Positions 22,826-31,776 are shown, counted from the stretch's first letter. The stretch is 64,000 nucleotides of DNA from Panacagrimonas sp052389915 (GCA_052389915.1 JBQTHL010000046.1:43309-107308), one strand, 5' to 3'. Translations and numbers: made by a program. The notes: generated by a model not told the origin, from the letters alone.

Positions 22826-25655
22826 AAGTCGCCTCGCGTTTTTCCTGCTTGCCGTACTTGGCGGGTGAGAGTTGGCCCAACTCCGCGACGCTCTTGCGGA
22901 TGGACTCGTTCCAGGTGCCGTTGCGCATGCGCGCGAGATTGATCTCGTGCGCGCGGATGGCTTTTTCCTCGAAGGGGAAGGCCTGCTCTTCGAGCAGAAT
23001 CTGGTATTGCTCGACGGCCTCGCCGGTGAGCTTTGCCGGGCGCTCCGATTCCATCAGTGCACGTCCCAGCTCCATATAGACCGTAGCCAGTTCGTAGGTC
23101 GCGGCGCTGGTGATATCGGCGTAGCCGTAGGCCGCAGCGCGCTCCAGGACGCGGACCGTGTTTTCGGTCGCGAGCCGGCGCTGCGTCAGGCTCTGGTCCA
23201 GCGGTACGCGCAGCGCGAGTTGTCGCGCGGCCGCGGCGTCGAGACGGCCGATCTCCAGACTGGCCTGTGCCGCGAGCCGCTTCGAAACTTCCGAGCGCGC
23301 GCTGCCGGCGGACTGGTCGGCCAGCACGATCTCGTCCAGCCAGTGCCGGCGCGCGCCGGGGTCGCGTTGCTGAAACAGATCGGCCAGACGCTGGCGCGCC
23401 TGCATGGCCGGATCGAGCGGCTGCGGATAGCTCGACACGTAGAACAGATACGCACGCGTGCTCTGATCGGCGATGCCCGCCTTGTCGTAGAGCTGGGCCG
23501 CGGTCCAGGCGGCTTCGCGACGCGTCTGCACCGGCTCCTGTTCGCGCAGCGCGATGCGATCCATCACGCCGGCCGCGAACGAGGGCTTGCCACTTTTCTC
23601 GTAGGCCAGCGCCAGCTTCTTGTCGATGTCGGGCAGCAGGCGGTGATTCGGATACCCGACGCGGAAGCTCTCGAGCGCGACCGCAGCGCGAGGCCATTCT
23701 TCCAGCGCGATCAGCGTGGACGCGGCGTCGTAGTCTGCAGAGGAGCGGATGCTGGCGGTGGGTGCCACCGCTGCCACTCTCTGGAAGTGCGAGGCGGCGA
23801 GTTTCAGATCGCCCGCATCGCGCGCGGCCTCGGCCTGCTTGTAGACGCTGGCGGCGAGCTGTTCGATGGACAGCGTGCGACGCTCGATGCTCGGCGCGGG
23901 CAGGCCGACCAGTTCTGCGTAGGCCGCTTCCGCTTCCGGATATTTTTTCTGTGCGAATTGCGCGTCGGCAATCACGCCGAGTGCGCCGATGCGAAGTTCC
24001 TGCGCCGGCTGCGCCTTGAGCACGCGATCCGCGGTGGATATGGCCGCATCGAGTTCGCGCAAGTCGTACTGGTCTTCCGCAGCAGCCATCAAGACCTGCG
24101 TGCGTTGCGGATGCGCGCCGAAGCTGTCCGCCAGCTTGAGGCTCGCGGCGATGGAGGCACGCTGCGCCTCGGCGTGAGCCGCGCCAGCCGTTTCGCGCGT
24201 GAGGCGCTGCCAGGCCTGAACTGTGGCGATGGCGGCGACCGGTGAGCGCGAATGCGCTGGGAGCACATACGCGGTGAACTCGTACTGCTTTGCCGCATCC
24301 TGGATGCGCCCGCCTTCGAGCAGCGCATCGGCCAGCAGCAGGCTCGTGTCGGCGGCGCGCGGATCCTTCGGAAACAGATCGAGCGTTCGGCGGTACCACG
24401 CCGCCGCGGCGAGGTAGCCGGCCTGGCGCGCGGTCGGCTCGGTGATCTGCTGCGCGCGCGCCTGGTAATAACGGCCGAGTTCATCGAGATGCTGGCGTAC
24501 TTCGGCCAGCACGGTGTCGTCTCGTGTGCGCGTGGACCAGTACGCGGCGTCAGGCGCATACAGCGCGACATAGCGTTCCTGAGCACGTATCGCGAGGTCG
24601 CCGAATCCGCCCTCGCGATACGCGCCGATGGCGCGCGCCTGGAATTCGGGCGCGCGCGCGTGCTCGGGATGACGCTCGATGAAGGCGACGTAGGTGCCCG
24701 CCGCGTCGGTGTAGCGATCCTTCTGCAGCAGCGCCTCGCCCAGCGCCGAGTAGATCAGCGTCTCCATGCGCGAGGCCCTGGGCGCACGCGCGAAGTGCGC
24801 GTTCACCGCCGGACCGCCACCGAGCGCGGCGAAGGACAGCGCGGTGACTCTCAGCGATTCGCTGACTCTCTCCAGCTTGTCGCGTGCCACGGTCTGGACG
24901 ACGGCGGCGTCTTCGAGTGTGCCGGGCGGAAGATCGCGATCGAGAATCGCGAGAAACACTTCGGCGGCGCGCTCGTACTGCGATTGCTTGTACAGCGCCC
25001 AGCCGTACTTGTATTGCGCGTACTCGTAGTAAGGCGCGTCCGGACCCAGCGCGAGCAGTCCGGCGTAGGCCGGCTCGGCATCGCGGAAGCGGCTACGCGC
25101 GAACAGCATCTCGCCGGCCCGGAACAGCGCATCCGGCGCGCGCGCGGATTGCGGATAGCTCGCACCGAGCCGCGTGAGCGCGGTGATCGAAGCGTCGGTC
25201 TCGTCCACCATCTGGTAGGCGCGAGCGAGCTGGTACAACACGCGATCGTTCATCGCGTACAGCGGGTAGTCAGTCAGCACGCGCATGTAATCGGCGATGG
25301 CGCGTCGCACGTCGCTGACGTGAAATCCATGGCCGGTGCTGTTGTCGGCTTCTGCGAGTTGCACGCGCAGATCGGAAGCGCGGCGCAGCGCCTCGCTGCG
25401 CAAGGCCGGGTCCACCGCGGCAGGCGAGAGCGCGGCGAGCTTGTCGTACTGATCGATGGCGGCGCGCGCATCCGCGGGCACGTCCTGGCCCGGTTCAACT
25501 CGCAGGATGCTCGGCGTGCGTACTTGCAAGTAGCCGTTTGCGGACAAGCCGTTGGTCTGTGCAACCGAGCCCACGGTTGCGGGTGGGTTGCGTTTGGCGG
25601 AGAGCGGCGCGCTGAGCACGAGGCCGGCGAGCAGGAAAGCGTAGCGCGAACTCAT
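22809..25655 (-). CDS. Large periplasmic TPR protein
   Basis: A 948-residue protein with a signal peptide (MSSRYAFLLAGLVLSAPLSA) and an alpha-solenoid of tetratricopeptide-like repeats through most of its length, for example YQLARAYQMVDETDASITAL and YGWALYKQSQYERAAEVFLA. Proteins of this sort are often annotated as TPR components of TonB-type or gliding-motor systems. That link is an inference: an ExbB-ExbD-ExbD-TonB set lies at 52-54 kb, but not next to this gene. ATGA overlap with the 596-residue gene upstream. Confidence 0.8.
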   Translation of the reverse strand: MSSRYAFLLAGLVLSAPLSAKRNPPATVGSVAQTNGLSANGYLQVRTPSILRVEPGQDVPADARAAIDQYDKLAALSPAAVDPALRSEALRRASDLRVQLAEADNSTGHGFHVSDVRRAIADYMRVLTDYPLYAMNDRVLYQLARAYQMVDETDASITALTRLGASYPQSARAPDALFRAGEMLFARSRFRDAEPAYAGLLALGPDAPYYEYAQYKYGWALYKQSQYERAAEVFLAILDRDLPPGTLEDAAVVQTVARDKLERVSESLRVTALSFAALGGGPAVNAHFARAPRASRMETLIYSALGEALLQKDRYTDAAGTYVAFIERHPEHARAPEFQARAIGAYREGGFGDLAIRAQERYVALYAPDAAYWSTRTRDDTVLAEVRQHLDELGRYYQARAQQITEPTARQAGYLAAAAWYRRTLDLFPKDPRAADTSLLLADALLEGGRIQDAAKQYEFTAYVLPAHSRSPVAAIATVQAWQRLTRETAGAAHAEAQRASIAASLKLADSFGAHPQRTQVLMAAAEDQYDLRELDAAISTADRVLKAQPAQELRIGALGVIADAQFAQKKYPEAEAAYAELVGLPAPSIERRTLSIEQLAASVYKQAEAARDAGDLKLAASHFQRVAAVAPTASIRSSADYDAASTLIALEEWPRAAVALESFRVGYPNHRLLPDIDKKLALAYEKSGKPSFAAGVMDRIALREQEPVQTRREAAWTAAQLYDKAGIADQSTRAYLFYVSSYPQPLDPAMQARQRLADLFQQRDPGARRHWLDEIVLADQSAGSARSEVSKRLAAQASLEIGRLDAAAARQLALRVPLDQSLTQRRLATENTVRVLERAAAYGYADITSAATYELATVYMELGRALMESERPAKLTGEAVEQYQILLEEQAFPFEEKAIRAHEINLARMRNGTWNESIRKSVAELGQLSPAKYGKQEKREATYDELH

Positions 25656-27442
25656 GATGCACCTCCGCCGCGCTTGAGTTCGACTTCCGGCTCCGTCGCA
25701 CTGTCGAAATGGCGTGCTAACGCAAAGCGCGCCTCACCCAGAAAGCGCTCGGTGCGACGCTTGTGCACGTTCAGAAGTTCGGTCGCGATGTCTTCCATCG
25801 CCTGTTGCGCAAATCGTTCTGCTGCAAGAGCTTCGCTATGCGCGGAATCGATGCGCGGCGTCAGCACCGCGACTTCCGCCGCGCGATCGGGCAGGGCTTG
25901 CAGACGCGGCGCGAACGCATCCAGCCCGTCGCGCAGCACGCGCGCCTGCCGGTACTGGTCGATGGACTCGACGAAGCGCAGATCCGTCAGCAGGTATTTC
26001 AGATACTCGGTTTCGTCGGCGTAAGGTAGGTCGGCCAGCCAGATGCGCCAGCCGTTGCCGGTGTCGTTCTGGCCGCTCGTGATGGCCACTGCCAGGGCTC
26101 CGCTGCCGACGTGTTGCAGCGCCTGGTCCAGACGCCGGCGCGCCAGTTCGAGCTGCTCGGCCGAGCGCGTGTAATACGTGTGCGCCTGCTTGCCGGTGTC
26201 GAGTTGGTCCAGCGCCCAGGCGAGCGCGAGCGAGCCTTCCTGCGCCGCGGGATCCAGCGGATCGCGCCCGATCAATTCGGTCCACGGCACCAATGCGCGT
26301 TCGAGCAGCGTCTTGTGCTCCTTGTACGGCAGCGTAGTGGGCGCTTCGATGGCGCCGATGAAATTCGGTCGCGCGAATTCGCCGGTCGCGCTGGCCACGG
26401 TCATAGCGGGTGCTGTGGCCACGGGCTGATTCGACGGCGGCACCAAAAAGGCCCAGCCGAAACCGAGCAAGGCCTCGTTGCCGTGCGGGCCGGTGCTGCG
26501 CACCTTGCCCAGGGCTTCGAGCGCCAGCTCGCCCGCGCCCTGGCGCAGGTGGTGGTAGCCCAGCATCAGGTTGGCGCGGTCGCGCAGAATCCAGGCGGAT
26601 TCGTCGAGCGCCTCCTCTGTTCCCATCAGCGTCAGCGTCTCGATGCCACGCACATCCCCCGCCACAACGGTCCCGACGATCGCGTTGAGTCGTTCGATAC
26701 CGGCGACCATCCCCGCATCGCTGCGGCTGCGGCCGGAGATCTGTTCCAGCGCCGCCGCCATCGTCGCGTTGGCGTCGCCGATCCAGTACGCGCCGGGATT
26801 GCGTACCTGCAAGCGCCTGAACATCCGCGCAGCGGCATACGGGCGGCCGGAGCTGAGCAGAAACGCGCCCGCGCGCACCCAGGGATGCTGCACGCCGGGA
26901 GGCGAGGGCGTGCCGTCGCTCCATTCGATCAGCGCCAGCCCGGTCTTGCCGAAGCGTTGCTGCGTCATGTCGATTTCCAGCGCGGCGCCCGGCACCACGC
27001 GAACTACGCGATCCAGTCTTTCCACCGCACGTGCATCGGTCGGGCCGGCATCCACTTCGCGCGCAAACAATTCCATGCGCAGACGGTGTTCGCCCTCAGG
27101 CAAGGCGCCCGACCACGCGGGATGCAGCGCGCCGGCGGCAATGGCTTCCCACTCCGGTTGCGCGTACTCGTATTGCACCGCCGGAAAATCGTCGATGCGC
27201 AGGCTCAGCTTGCGCAGTCGCAACTCGTTGGGCTGGCTGCCGACGAACACAGTGAATTCGGAGGTGCCCGGCGCGAGCGTCTGTCGTTCGAGTGCATCGA
27301 TCTGCTGATCGAGTGCGAGCACTTCGCCGACGAGGCGCACGTCCGCGGCTTGCGCGCTGGCGGCCGCGAACAGCGCCAGACCCGCGCCGAAAGCGAGCTT
27401 GCGCAGCAGCACAACACTTGGAGTAGGAATCAGGTTCCTCAT
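25652..27442 (-). CDS. Exported repeat-containing protein, unknown
   Basis: A 596-residue exported protein (signal core LAFGAGLALFAAASAQA). It is first of the six-gene operon and overlaps the next gene by ATGA. After an N-terminal beta-rich region (FTVFVGSQPNELRLRKLSLR and YEYAQPEWEAIAAGAL), the rest is helical with weak TPR-like periodicity (AFLLSSGRPYAAARMFRRLQ). No catalytic motif or named family is recognised. The partnership with the 948-residue protein is suggested only by the overlap. Confidence 0.75.
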   Translation of the reverse strand: MRNLIPTPSVVLLRKLAFGAGLALFAAASAQAADVRLVGEVLALDQQIDALERQTLAPGTSEFTVFVGSQPNELRLRKLSLRIDDFPAVQYEYAQPEWEAIAAGALHPAWSGALPEGEHRLRMELFAREVDAGPTDARAVERLDRVVRVVPGAALEIDMTQQRFGKTGLALIEWSDGTPSPPGVQHPWVRAGAFLLSSGRPYAAARMFRRLQVRNPGAYWIGDANATMAAALEQISGRSRSDAGMVAGIERLNAIVGTVVAGDVRGIETLTLMGTEEALDESAWILRDRANLMLGYHHLRQGAGELALEALGKVRSTGPHGNEALLGFGWAFLVPPSNQPVATAPAMTVASATGEFARPNFIGAIEAPTTLPYKEHKTLLERALVPWTELIGRDPLDPAAQEGSLALAWALDQLDTGKQAHTYYTRSAEQLELARRRLDQALQHVGSGALAVAITSGQNDTGNGWRIWLADLPYADETEYLKYLLTDLRFVESIDQYRQARVLRDGLDAFAPRLQALPDRAAEVAVLTPRIDSAHSEALAAERFAQQAMEDIATELLNVHKRRTERFLGEARFALARHFDSATEPEVELKRGGGAS

Positions 27443-27800
27443 CGAACGACCGTCAGCTTTGGGAAGCGTGCAGAACTGCGAACTTCCAATGCGCGGACGA
27501 CGGTGGCCGCGGAAACGAGGTCAGCAATGACCTTGGTACGGATGGAGCAAAGCCTGTGCCACTGATGACGCGATCGTCACCCCGCCAGTCGAGGGACAAG
27601 GTTCCCTCTCCCCTGGGAGAGCGAGTGGTTCGAGCCGCTTTCAGGCGGCTCATGCTTTACGGCACCTTTGAGGCGCTTCCGTTTGAAAGCCCCCGTCTTT
27701 GCCGGAGGGTCGTTATTTCTTCCTCTGCGTCCTTGCGCTTTTCTTTGCCGTCGCCTCGCTCCGCGAGGCTCCATTGCGTGATTCTTGAAAAGGTAGGCAC
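27443..27800. other. Intergenic region, no gene
   Basis: Upstream region of the exported-protein operon and downstream region of nasS1. A degraded copy of the C/T-rich palindrome (CCCTCTCCCCTGGGAGAG) lies near 27603-27620. The rest shows nothing recognisable. Confidence 0.5.
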
Positions 27801-29015
27801 TCACCCCGCCAAAGCCATCCGCGCCGCATCGATATTCCACCCGCGCTCCGCGAGATACGCGGCGGGATTTTCCGGATCCAGATCGCTGCCCGAGACGAAG
27901 CGCGTCTCGATGGTGCCGCCGTCCAGTCCCAGTTCGACGCTGCCGGAGCCCTCGCGCACGGAGTCCACGGCCGGCAGCGGGAAGCGCGCCGCCACCGCGG
28001 CGTCGGCAAAGGCCTTGCCGTCGCAGACCTGCGCGCTGAGCGCAGCCAGGGACAGCGGCTTGGCCCACTGGCGCCAGCGCAGCATCTGCAAGGCGCACCA
28101 CATCATCTGCGAACGACGCGGATAGGCGCACAGTCCGTTGGCGAACCGCGGTGGGCTGGTGGCGTCCGGTCCGCGCAAGGCGCCCTCGATCCAGGCTTCC
28201 GGCACCGCGAGCACCTTGCGCTTGATCAGCAGCAAGGAGAGTTCACGCACCACGTCGAGTGTCGCCAGGTCGCGCAGTGCGAGCATCACCGCGGCAATCA
28301 GCGCGCGATGTGTTTGCGGATGCTGTTGTGCCCACTCGTACGTGACCCCGAGCACCTTGTCGGCGCCGCCGTCCCAGATCGCCGTCGTTGGCGCCACGAT
28401 CACGCCGAGATTTCCGCGCACCGCCGCGGTGTTCCAGGGTTCACCCACGCAGAAGCCGTCCACTGCACCGCTTTCGAGCAGTCGCACCATTTGCGGCGGC
28501 GGCGCCACGCGAAATTCGATGGCGTCGTCGTCCGTGTCGATGCCACCGAGCGCGAGCCAGTCGCGCATCAGATAGTGGTGCATGGAAAACGCGAATACGT
28601 GCGCCAGTCGCAGACGTCCGCCGCCACGCACGAAGCGCGCGACCGCACGCGCGCTGTCCAGCGGGTTCATGCCCGTGCTCACGCCCATGCGCTGCGCGAT
28701 GCTGCGCGACAAGGTGATGGCCGAGCCGCCTTGCGACAGGCACAGGCCGGTGACGATGGGCACACCCACACCGTCCGCACCGAGCGAAGCCGCGACCGGC
28801 ATCGGCGCCAGACATTGCGCAGCGTCGAGCGCGCCGTAGGCGAGACGGTCGCGCAGGCTGGCCCAGGACACTTCGCGCATCAGGTTCACGGTCAGGCCGG
28901 CGGCGTGGAAGTATCCGCGATGCGCCGCCCAAAGCAGCGGCGCGGAATCCAGTAACGGCATATACCCGACCGTGAGCTGCGCGACTTCCGGCCGGAAGTC
29001 GTGCAGTGACTTCAT
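27801..29015 (-). CDS. nasS: NasS-like nitrate/nitrite sensor, paralogue 1
   Basis: A 404-residue NrtA/NasS-family protein without a signal peptide (MKSLHDFRPEVAQLTVGYMP), which argues for a cytoplasmic sensor rather than a transport binding protein. Family blocks include DAAQCLAPMPVAASLGADG, the FAFSMHHYLMRDWLALGGI segment and GFCVGEPWN. In known systems NasS holds the RNA-binding antiterminator NasT inactive until nitrate or nitrite binds. It overlaps nasT1 by ATGA, so equimolar production is likely. It is longer at the C-terminus than the second copy (nasS2, 351 residues). Confidence 0.88.
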   Translation of the reverse strand: MKSLHDFRPEVAQLTVGYMPLLDSAPLLWAAHRGYFHAAGLTVNLMREVSWASLRDRLAYGALDAAQCLAPMPVAASLGADGVGVPIVTGLCLSQGGSAITLSRSIAQRMGVSTGMNPLDSARAVARFVRGGGRLRLAHVFAFSMHHYLMRDWLALGGIDTDDDAIEFRVAPPPQMVRLLESGAVDGFCVGEPWNTAAVRGNLGVIVAPTTAIWDGGADKVLGVTYEWAQQHPQTHRALIAAVMLALRDLATLDVVRELSLLLIKRKVLAVPEAWIEGALRGPDATSPPRFANGLCAYPRRSQMMWCALQMLRWRQWAKPLSLAALSAQVCDGKAFADAAVAARFPLPAVDSVREGSGSVELGLDGGTIETRFVSGSDLDPENPAAYLAERGWNIDAARMALAG

Positions 29016-29605
29016 GTCTCGCCCGGCGTGTCGAACAGTTCGGCCGCAGCCAGAACCGTTCGAGCCGCTTCTCCGATGGTGATGCGTCGTGCCATCGCAC
29101 TGCGCCGAAGCAAGGCGTAGGCCGCGGCCTCGTCCAGCTTGCGCAGCTTGCCGAGTGTGGCCTTGGCGCGTTCCACGTCGCGTCTGTCGGCCAGACGCGT
29201 GCGCATGTCTTCGAGTTCGTTCCGTAGCTTCTGATGTTCGCGAAAGCGGGCGATGGCCACGTCGAGAATGGGCTTGAGCCGTGACTCGGTCAGGCCATCG
29301 ACGACATAGGCGCTGACGCCGGCACGCACCGCTTCGGCAATCGTGTCCGGGTCCGCGTTGTTGGCGAAGAACACGATGGGCCGCGGCACCTGCTGCGTGA
29401 CCGCCGCACAATTGTCGAGCACGTCGCGCGCCGGATTGTCCATGTCCACCAGCACCACGTCGGGCTGCACGCGGCGCACCGCCGCGAGCAAGTCCTCGGT
29501 CGACGACAGCCTCGCCACGACATCATTCCCTGTAGCCAGCAGCGCCTGCGTGACGAACGCGGCCCGCGCGTCGTCGTCGTCCACCAACATCACGCGCAGA
29601 CTCAC
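29012..29605 (-). CDS. nasT: NasT-like ANTAR antiterminator, paralogue 1
   Basis: A 197-residue response-regulator-like protein. GTG at 29605 is chosen (VSLRVMLVDDDDARAAF). The N-terminal receiver contains VVLVDMDNPARD and GVSAYVVDGLTESRL, and a coiled linker leads to the C-terminal ANTAR RNA-binding domain. The ANTAR core reads DRRDVERAKATLGKLRKLDE, less canonical than the AKGLLMKRKGMDE of nasT2, so its RNA specificity or activity may differ. It is preceded by an attenuator leader and coupled to nasS1. Confidence 0.88.
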   Translation of the reverse strand: MSLRVMLVDDDDARAAFVTQALLATGNDVVARLSSTEDLLAAVRRVQPDVVLVDMDNPARDVLDNCAAVTQQVPRPIVFFANNADPDTIAEAVRAGVSAYVVDGLTESRLKPILDVAIARFREHQKLRNELEDMRTRLADRRDVERAKATLGKLRKLDEAAAYALLRRSAMARRITIGEAARTVLAAAELFDTPGET

Positions 29606-29741
29606 TGCCCGCCTGCTAGCAGCTGGCCGATGCGCGAGAGTGATGCCTTGCACCCTTTCATTGCAGATAGCCATTGTCCTTGCGCCCCGTACACATGCAT
29701 TGGCAGGTCTCGCAGCTCATACGCCGTCTCCCCCAGAAACG

Positions 29742-29774
29742 AAAAAAGCGCCCACTGCTTTCGCAGAGGACGCT
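29742..29774 (-). terminator. Attenuator in the nasT1 leader
   Basis: On the minus strand, AGCGTCC pairs with GGGCGCT (one G-U) and CTGC with GCAG around a GAAA tetraloop, followed by six T (29747-29742). It stands about 140 bases upstream of the nasT1 start and about 85 bases after the predicted transcription start, so read-through is needed for nasT1-nasS1 expression. Confidence 0.85.
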
Positions 29775-29847
29775 CGCTGTCCTGTAGACCCACCTTGTGT
29801 GCGTTTCACCTTTCGAGTGATCCGCGAGAGCGGGGCGGCGTTGCCCC
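29767..29847 (-). promoter_or_regulatory. ANTAR-type dual-hairpin leader upstream of nasT1
   Basis: P1 (29847-29832) is GGGGC-AACGCC-GCCCC, a five-pair stem with a hexaloop having A at position 1 and G at position 4, the ANTAR target signature. P2 (29783-29767) is AGGAC-AGCGAGC-GTCCT; its seven-base loop also has A1 and G4. P2 shares 29767-29774 with the 5' arm of the terminator, so P2 and terminator exclude each other. This fits antitermination by a NasT protein. Confidence 0.65.
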
Positions 29848-29868
29848 ACTTGATCTGGGGTTCTCTAC

Positions 29869-29883
29869 GCCAAAGCCGTGCCA
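29869..29883 (-). promoter_or_regulatory. Sigma54-type promoter of nasT1-nasS1
   Basis: Minus-strand TGGCAC-GGCTT-TGGC matches the -24/-12 consensus TGGCAC-N5-TTGC, with one mismatch and exact GG-N10-GC spacing. The predicted start, near 29857, falls about ten bases before hairpin P1. Confidence 0.65.
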
Positions 29884-29937
29884 TCGCAGACTTGGTGCGC
29901 CCCGCCACCACCATAGAAACCGCATTGCACCGAGGCG

Positions 29938-29953
29938 GGGCACGCTTATTGCT
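29938..29953 (+). promoter_or_regulatory. Sigma54-type promoter of nasT2-nasS2
   Basis: GGGCAC-GCTTA-TTGC has the invariant GG at 29939-29940 and GC at 29951-29952 with ten bases between. The predicted start is near 29964, about 32 bases before the nasT2 start codon, too short for an attenuator. It faces away from the nasT1 promoter; the two -24 boxes are about 55 bases apart. Confidence 0.65.
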
Positions 29954-29995
29954 CGACAGCAGTGTGACCACCAGACCCGAGAGCGCTAACGATCC

Positions 29996-30565
29996 GTGCG
30001 TGTAATGCTCGTGGACGACGACCGCGAGCGTATGGGCCTGCTGGACAAGACTCTCCGTGCAGCGGGACATGAAGTGGTGGGGCGACTGCTCGATACCGAC
30101 GACATTCTCGGCGCGGTCGATACGCTCCAGCCCGATATCGTGCTGATCGACGTGGATAGCCCGAGCCGGGACACGCTCGAGTCGTTGGGGCAGATCTCTC
30201 GTGACCGGCCGCGGCCGATCGTGTTGTTCGCGCAGAACTCCGATTCCGAAACCATTCGCCGCGCCATGCGCGCAGGTGTCTCCGCTTATGTGGTCGATGG
30301 CATGACGCCGTCGCGCCTGCAGCCGGTGATCGAAGTGGCCATCGCGCGCTTCCAGGAATTCCAGGGCATGCGGCGCGAACTGGAAAACACCAAATTAAAA
30401 CTCGCCGACCGGCGCGACGTGGAAAAAGCAAAAGGACTCCTGATGAAGCGCAAGGGCATGGATGAGAACTGCGCATACGAGCTGCTGCGCAAGATGGCGA
30501 TGGATCGGAACGTGAGATTGGGCGAGATCGCCCGATCCTTGCTGGCGGCCGCGGAGCTGTTGTGA
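29996..30565 (+). CDS. nasT: NasT-like ANTAR antiterminator, paralogue 2
   Basis: A 189-residue NasT protein starting with GTG (MRVMLVDDDRERMGLLDKTL). The receiver domain has DIVLIDVDSPSRDTLESLGQ and RAGVSAYVVDGMTPSRLQPV. The ANTAR domain is canonical: DRRDVEKAKGLLMKRKGMDE, then NCAYELLRKMAM. Known NasT proteins bind paired hexaloop hairpins in leaders of nitrate-assimilation genes and prevent termination. It overlaps nasS2 by GTGA and is divergent from the paralogous pair. It is the better candidate for regulating the narK-nirB operon. Confidence 0.92.
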   Translation: MRVMLVDDDRERMGLLDKTLRAAGHEVVGRLLDTDDILGAVDTLQPDIVLIDVDSPSRDTLESLGQISRDRPRPIVLFAQNSDSETIRRAMRAGVSAYVVDGMTPSRLQPVIEVAIARFQEFQGMRRELENTKLKLADRRDVEKAKGLLMKRKGMDENCAYELLRKMAMDRNVRLGEIARSLLAAAELL

Positions 30566-31617
30566 AAGCTCCCTCGGTAAAGCGTCCCTGCCTGCGCCTG
30601 GGCATGCTGCCGCTGGCGGACGCGGTGCCCTTTCTGGTGGCGCGCGATCTGGGTTTCTTCGCGGGCCAGGGGCTGGAGGTGAATCTCAGCGTGGAAACCT
30701 CGTGGGCCGGCATTCGCGACAAGCTCGCGGCCGGCATGCTCGACGCCGCGCAATTGCTGGCGCCGATGCCGCTGGCGGCCAACCTCGGCGCAGACCATCT
30801 CGGCGTGCCGATGCAGACTGCGCTCACGCTCTCGCGCAACGGCAACAGCATCACTGTTTCGAGTTCCTTGTTCGAGGCCATGCGCGCGCCACCGGCAGAG
30901 CCCATCGCCGCCGGCTGGGCGCTGCGCAAGGTGCTCGAGCAGGATCGTGCTGCGGGGCGTGCGCGCCGCGTGTTCGCGCACGTGTTCCCGTTTTCGACGC
31001 ACCACTATTTATTGCGCGACTGGCTCGCGGCCTGCGCCATCGACCCGGATCGCGACGTGAGCCTGGTGGTGATTCCACCGCCGCTGGTACTCGAACATCT
31101 CAGAAACGGGCGGATCGACGGCTACTGCGTTGGCGCACCCTGGGGCATGGCGGCCGAACTCGAAGGCGTGGGCCGCCGCCTGTTCGGCACGCACCTGTTG
31201 CGCCCCAACTGCGCCGAGAAAGTGCTGGGCGTGACCTGCGACTGGGCCACGCTCAATCCGCACTCGCACTTATCCTTGGTGGCGGCGCTGATCGAGGCCG
31301 GGCGCTGGCTGGAACAACCCGGCCATCGTGAACAGGCGGCACAGATGCTGATCGACGCGCGCCTGATCGGTGCAGCCGACGAGTCGCTGCGCATGGCTCT
31401 CACCGACGACGCTTCCGATCCGCATGGCGCAGCGTTCGTGTTCGGTGCGGGCGGCTCCGCAAGCCCACACCACGACGATGCGCGCTGGTTCATTGCACAG
31501 ATGCGGCGCTGGTCGCAGATGCATCCTGCGGCAGCCGTGGCCGAAATTCCGCAGGGCACGTACGACACACGCCTGTGTGCGCAGGCCACGGCCATCGCCG
31601 CGGCCGCGGCGGAGTAA
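30562..31617 (+). CDS. nasS: NasS-like nitrate/nitrite sensor, paralogue 2
   Basis: A 351-residue cytoplasmic NrtA/NasS-type sensor with no signal peptide (MKAPSVKRPCLRLGMLPLAD). Conserved stretches include DAAQLLAPMPLAANLGADHL, VFPFSTHHYLLRDWLAACAI and DGYCVGAPWGMAAE, parallel to nasS1. GTG at 30562 overlaps the nasT2 stop. The nitrate operon begins 319 bases downstream on the same strand but has its own promoter. Expected role: sequester NasT2 in the absence of nitrate or nitrite. Confidence 0.9.
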   Translation: MKAPSVKRPCLRLGMLPLADAVPFLVARDLGFFAGQGLEVNLSVETSWAGIRDKLAAGMLDAAQLLAPMPLAANLGADHLGVPMQTALTLSRNGNSITVSSSLFEAMRAPPAEPIAAGWALRKVLEQDRAAGRARRVFAHVFPFSTHHYLLRDWLAACAIDPDRDVSLVVIPPPLVLEHLRNGRIDGYCVGAPWGMAAELEGVGRRLFGTHLLRPNCAEKVLGVTCDWATLNPHSHLSLVAALIEAGRWLEQPGHREQAAQMLIDARLIGAADESLRMALTDDASDPHGAAFVFGAGGSASPHHDDARWFIAQMRRWSQMHPAAAVAEIPQGTYDTRLCAQATAIAAAAAE

Positions 31618-31755
31618 ATGGCGCGCTGACCGCCAAATCGGGTTCGCTGCAAACGAAGCGTCGAACGCGTGCAGCGGAACCTGGAAAGGTCAGGCCGCGC
31701 CCTCCGGATCGCCGCTACCAGCAGAGGCCTCGAAACCGGCCATTCTTGCGCGTGC

Positions 31756-31776
31756 GGCGCACCACGCCCGTGCGCC
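31756..31776. promoter_or_regulatory. NtrC-like palindrome upstream of narK
   Basis: GGCGCAC-CACGCCC-GTGCGCC is a perfect seven-base inverted repeat containing GCAC-N7-GTGC, the core of NtrC enhancer sites. Its centre is about 86 bases upstream of the predicted sigma54 start, a usual distance for such enhancers. Confidence 0.5.
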
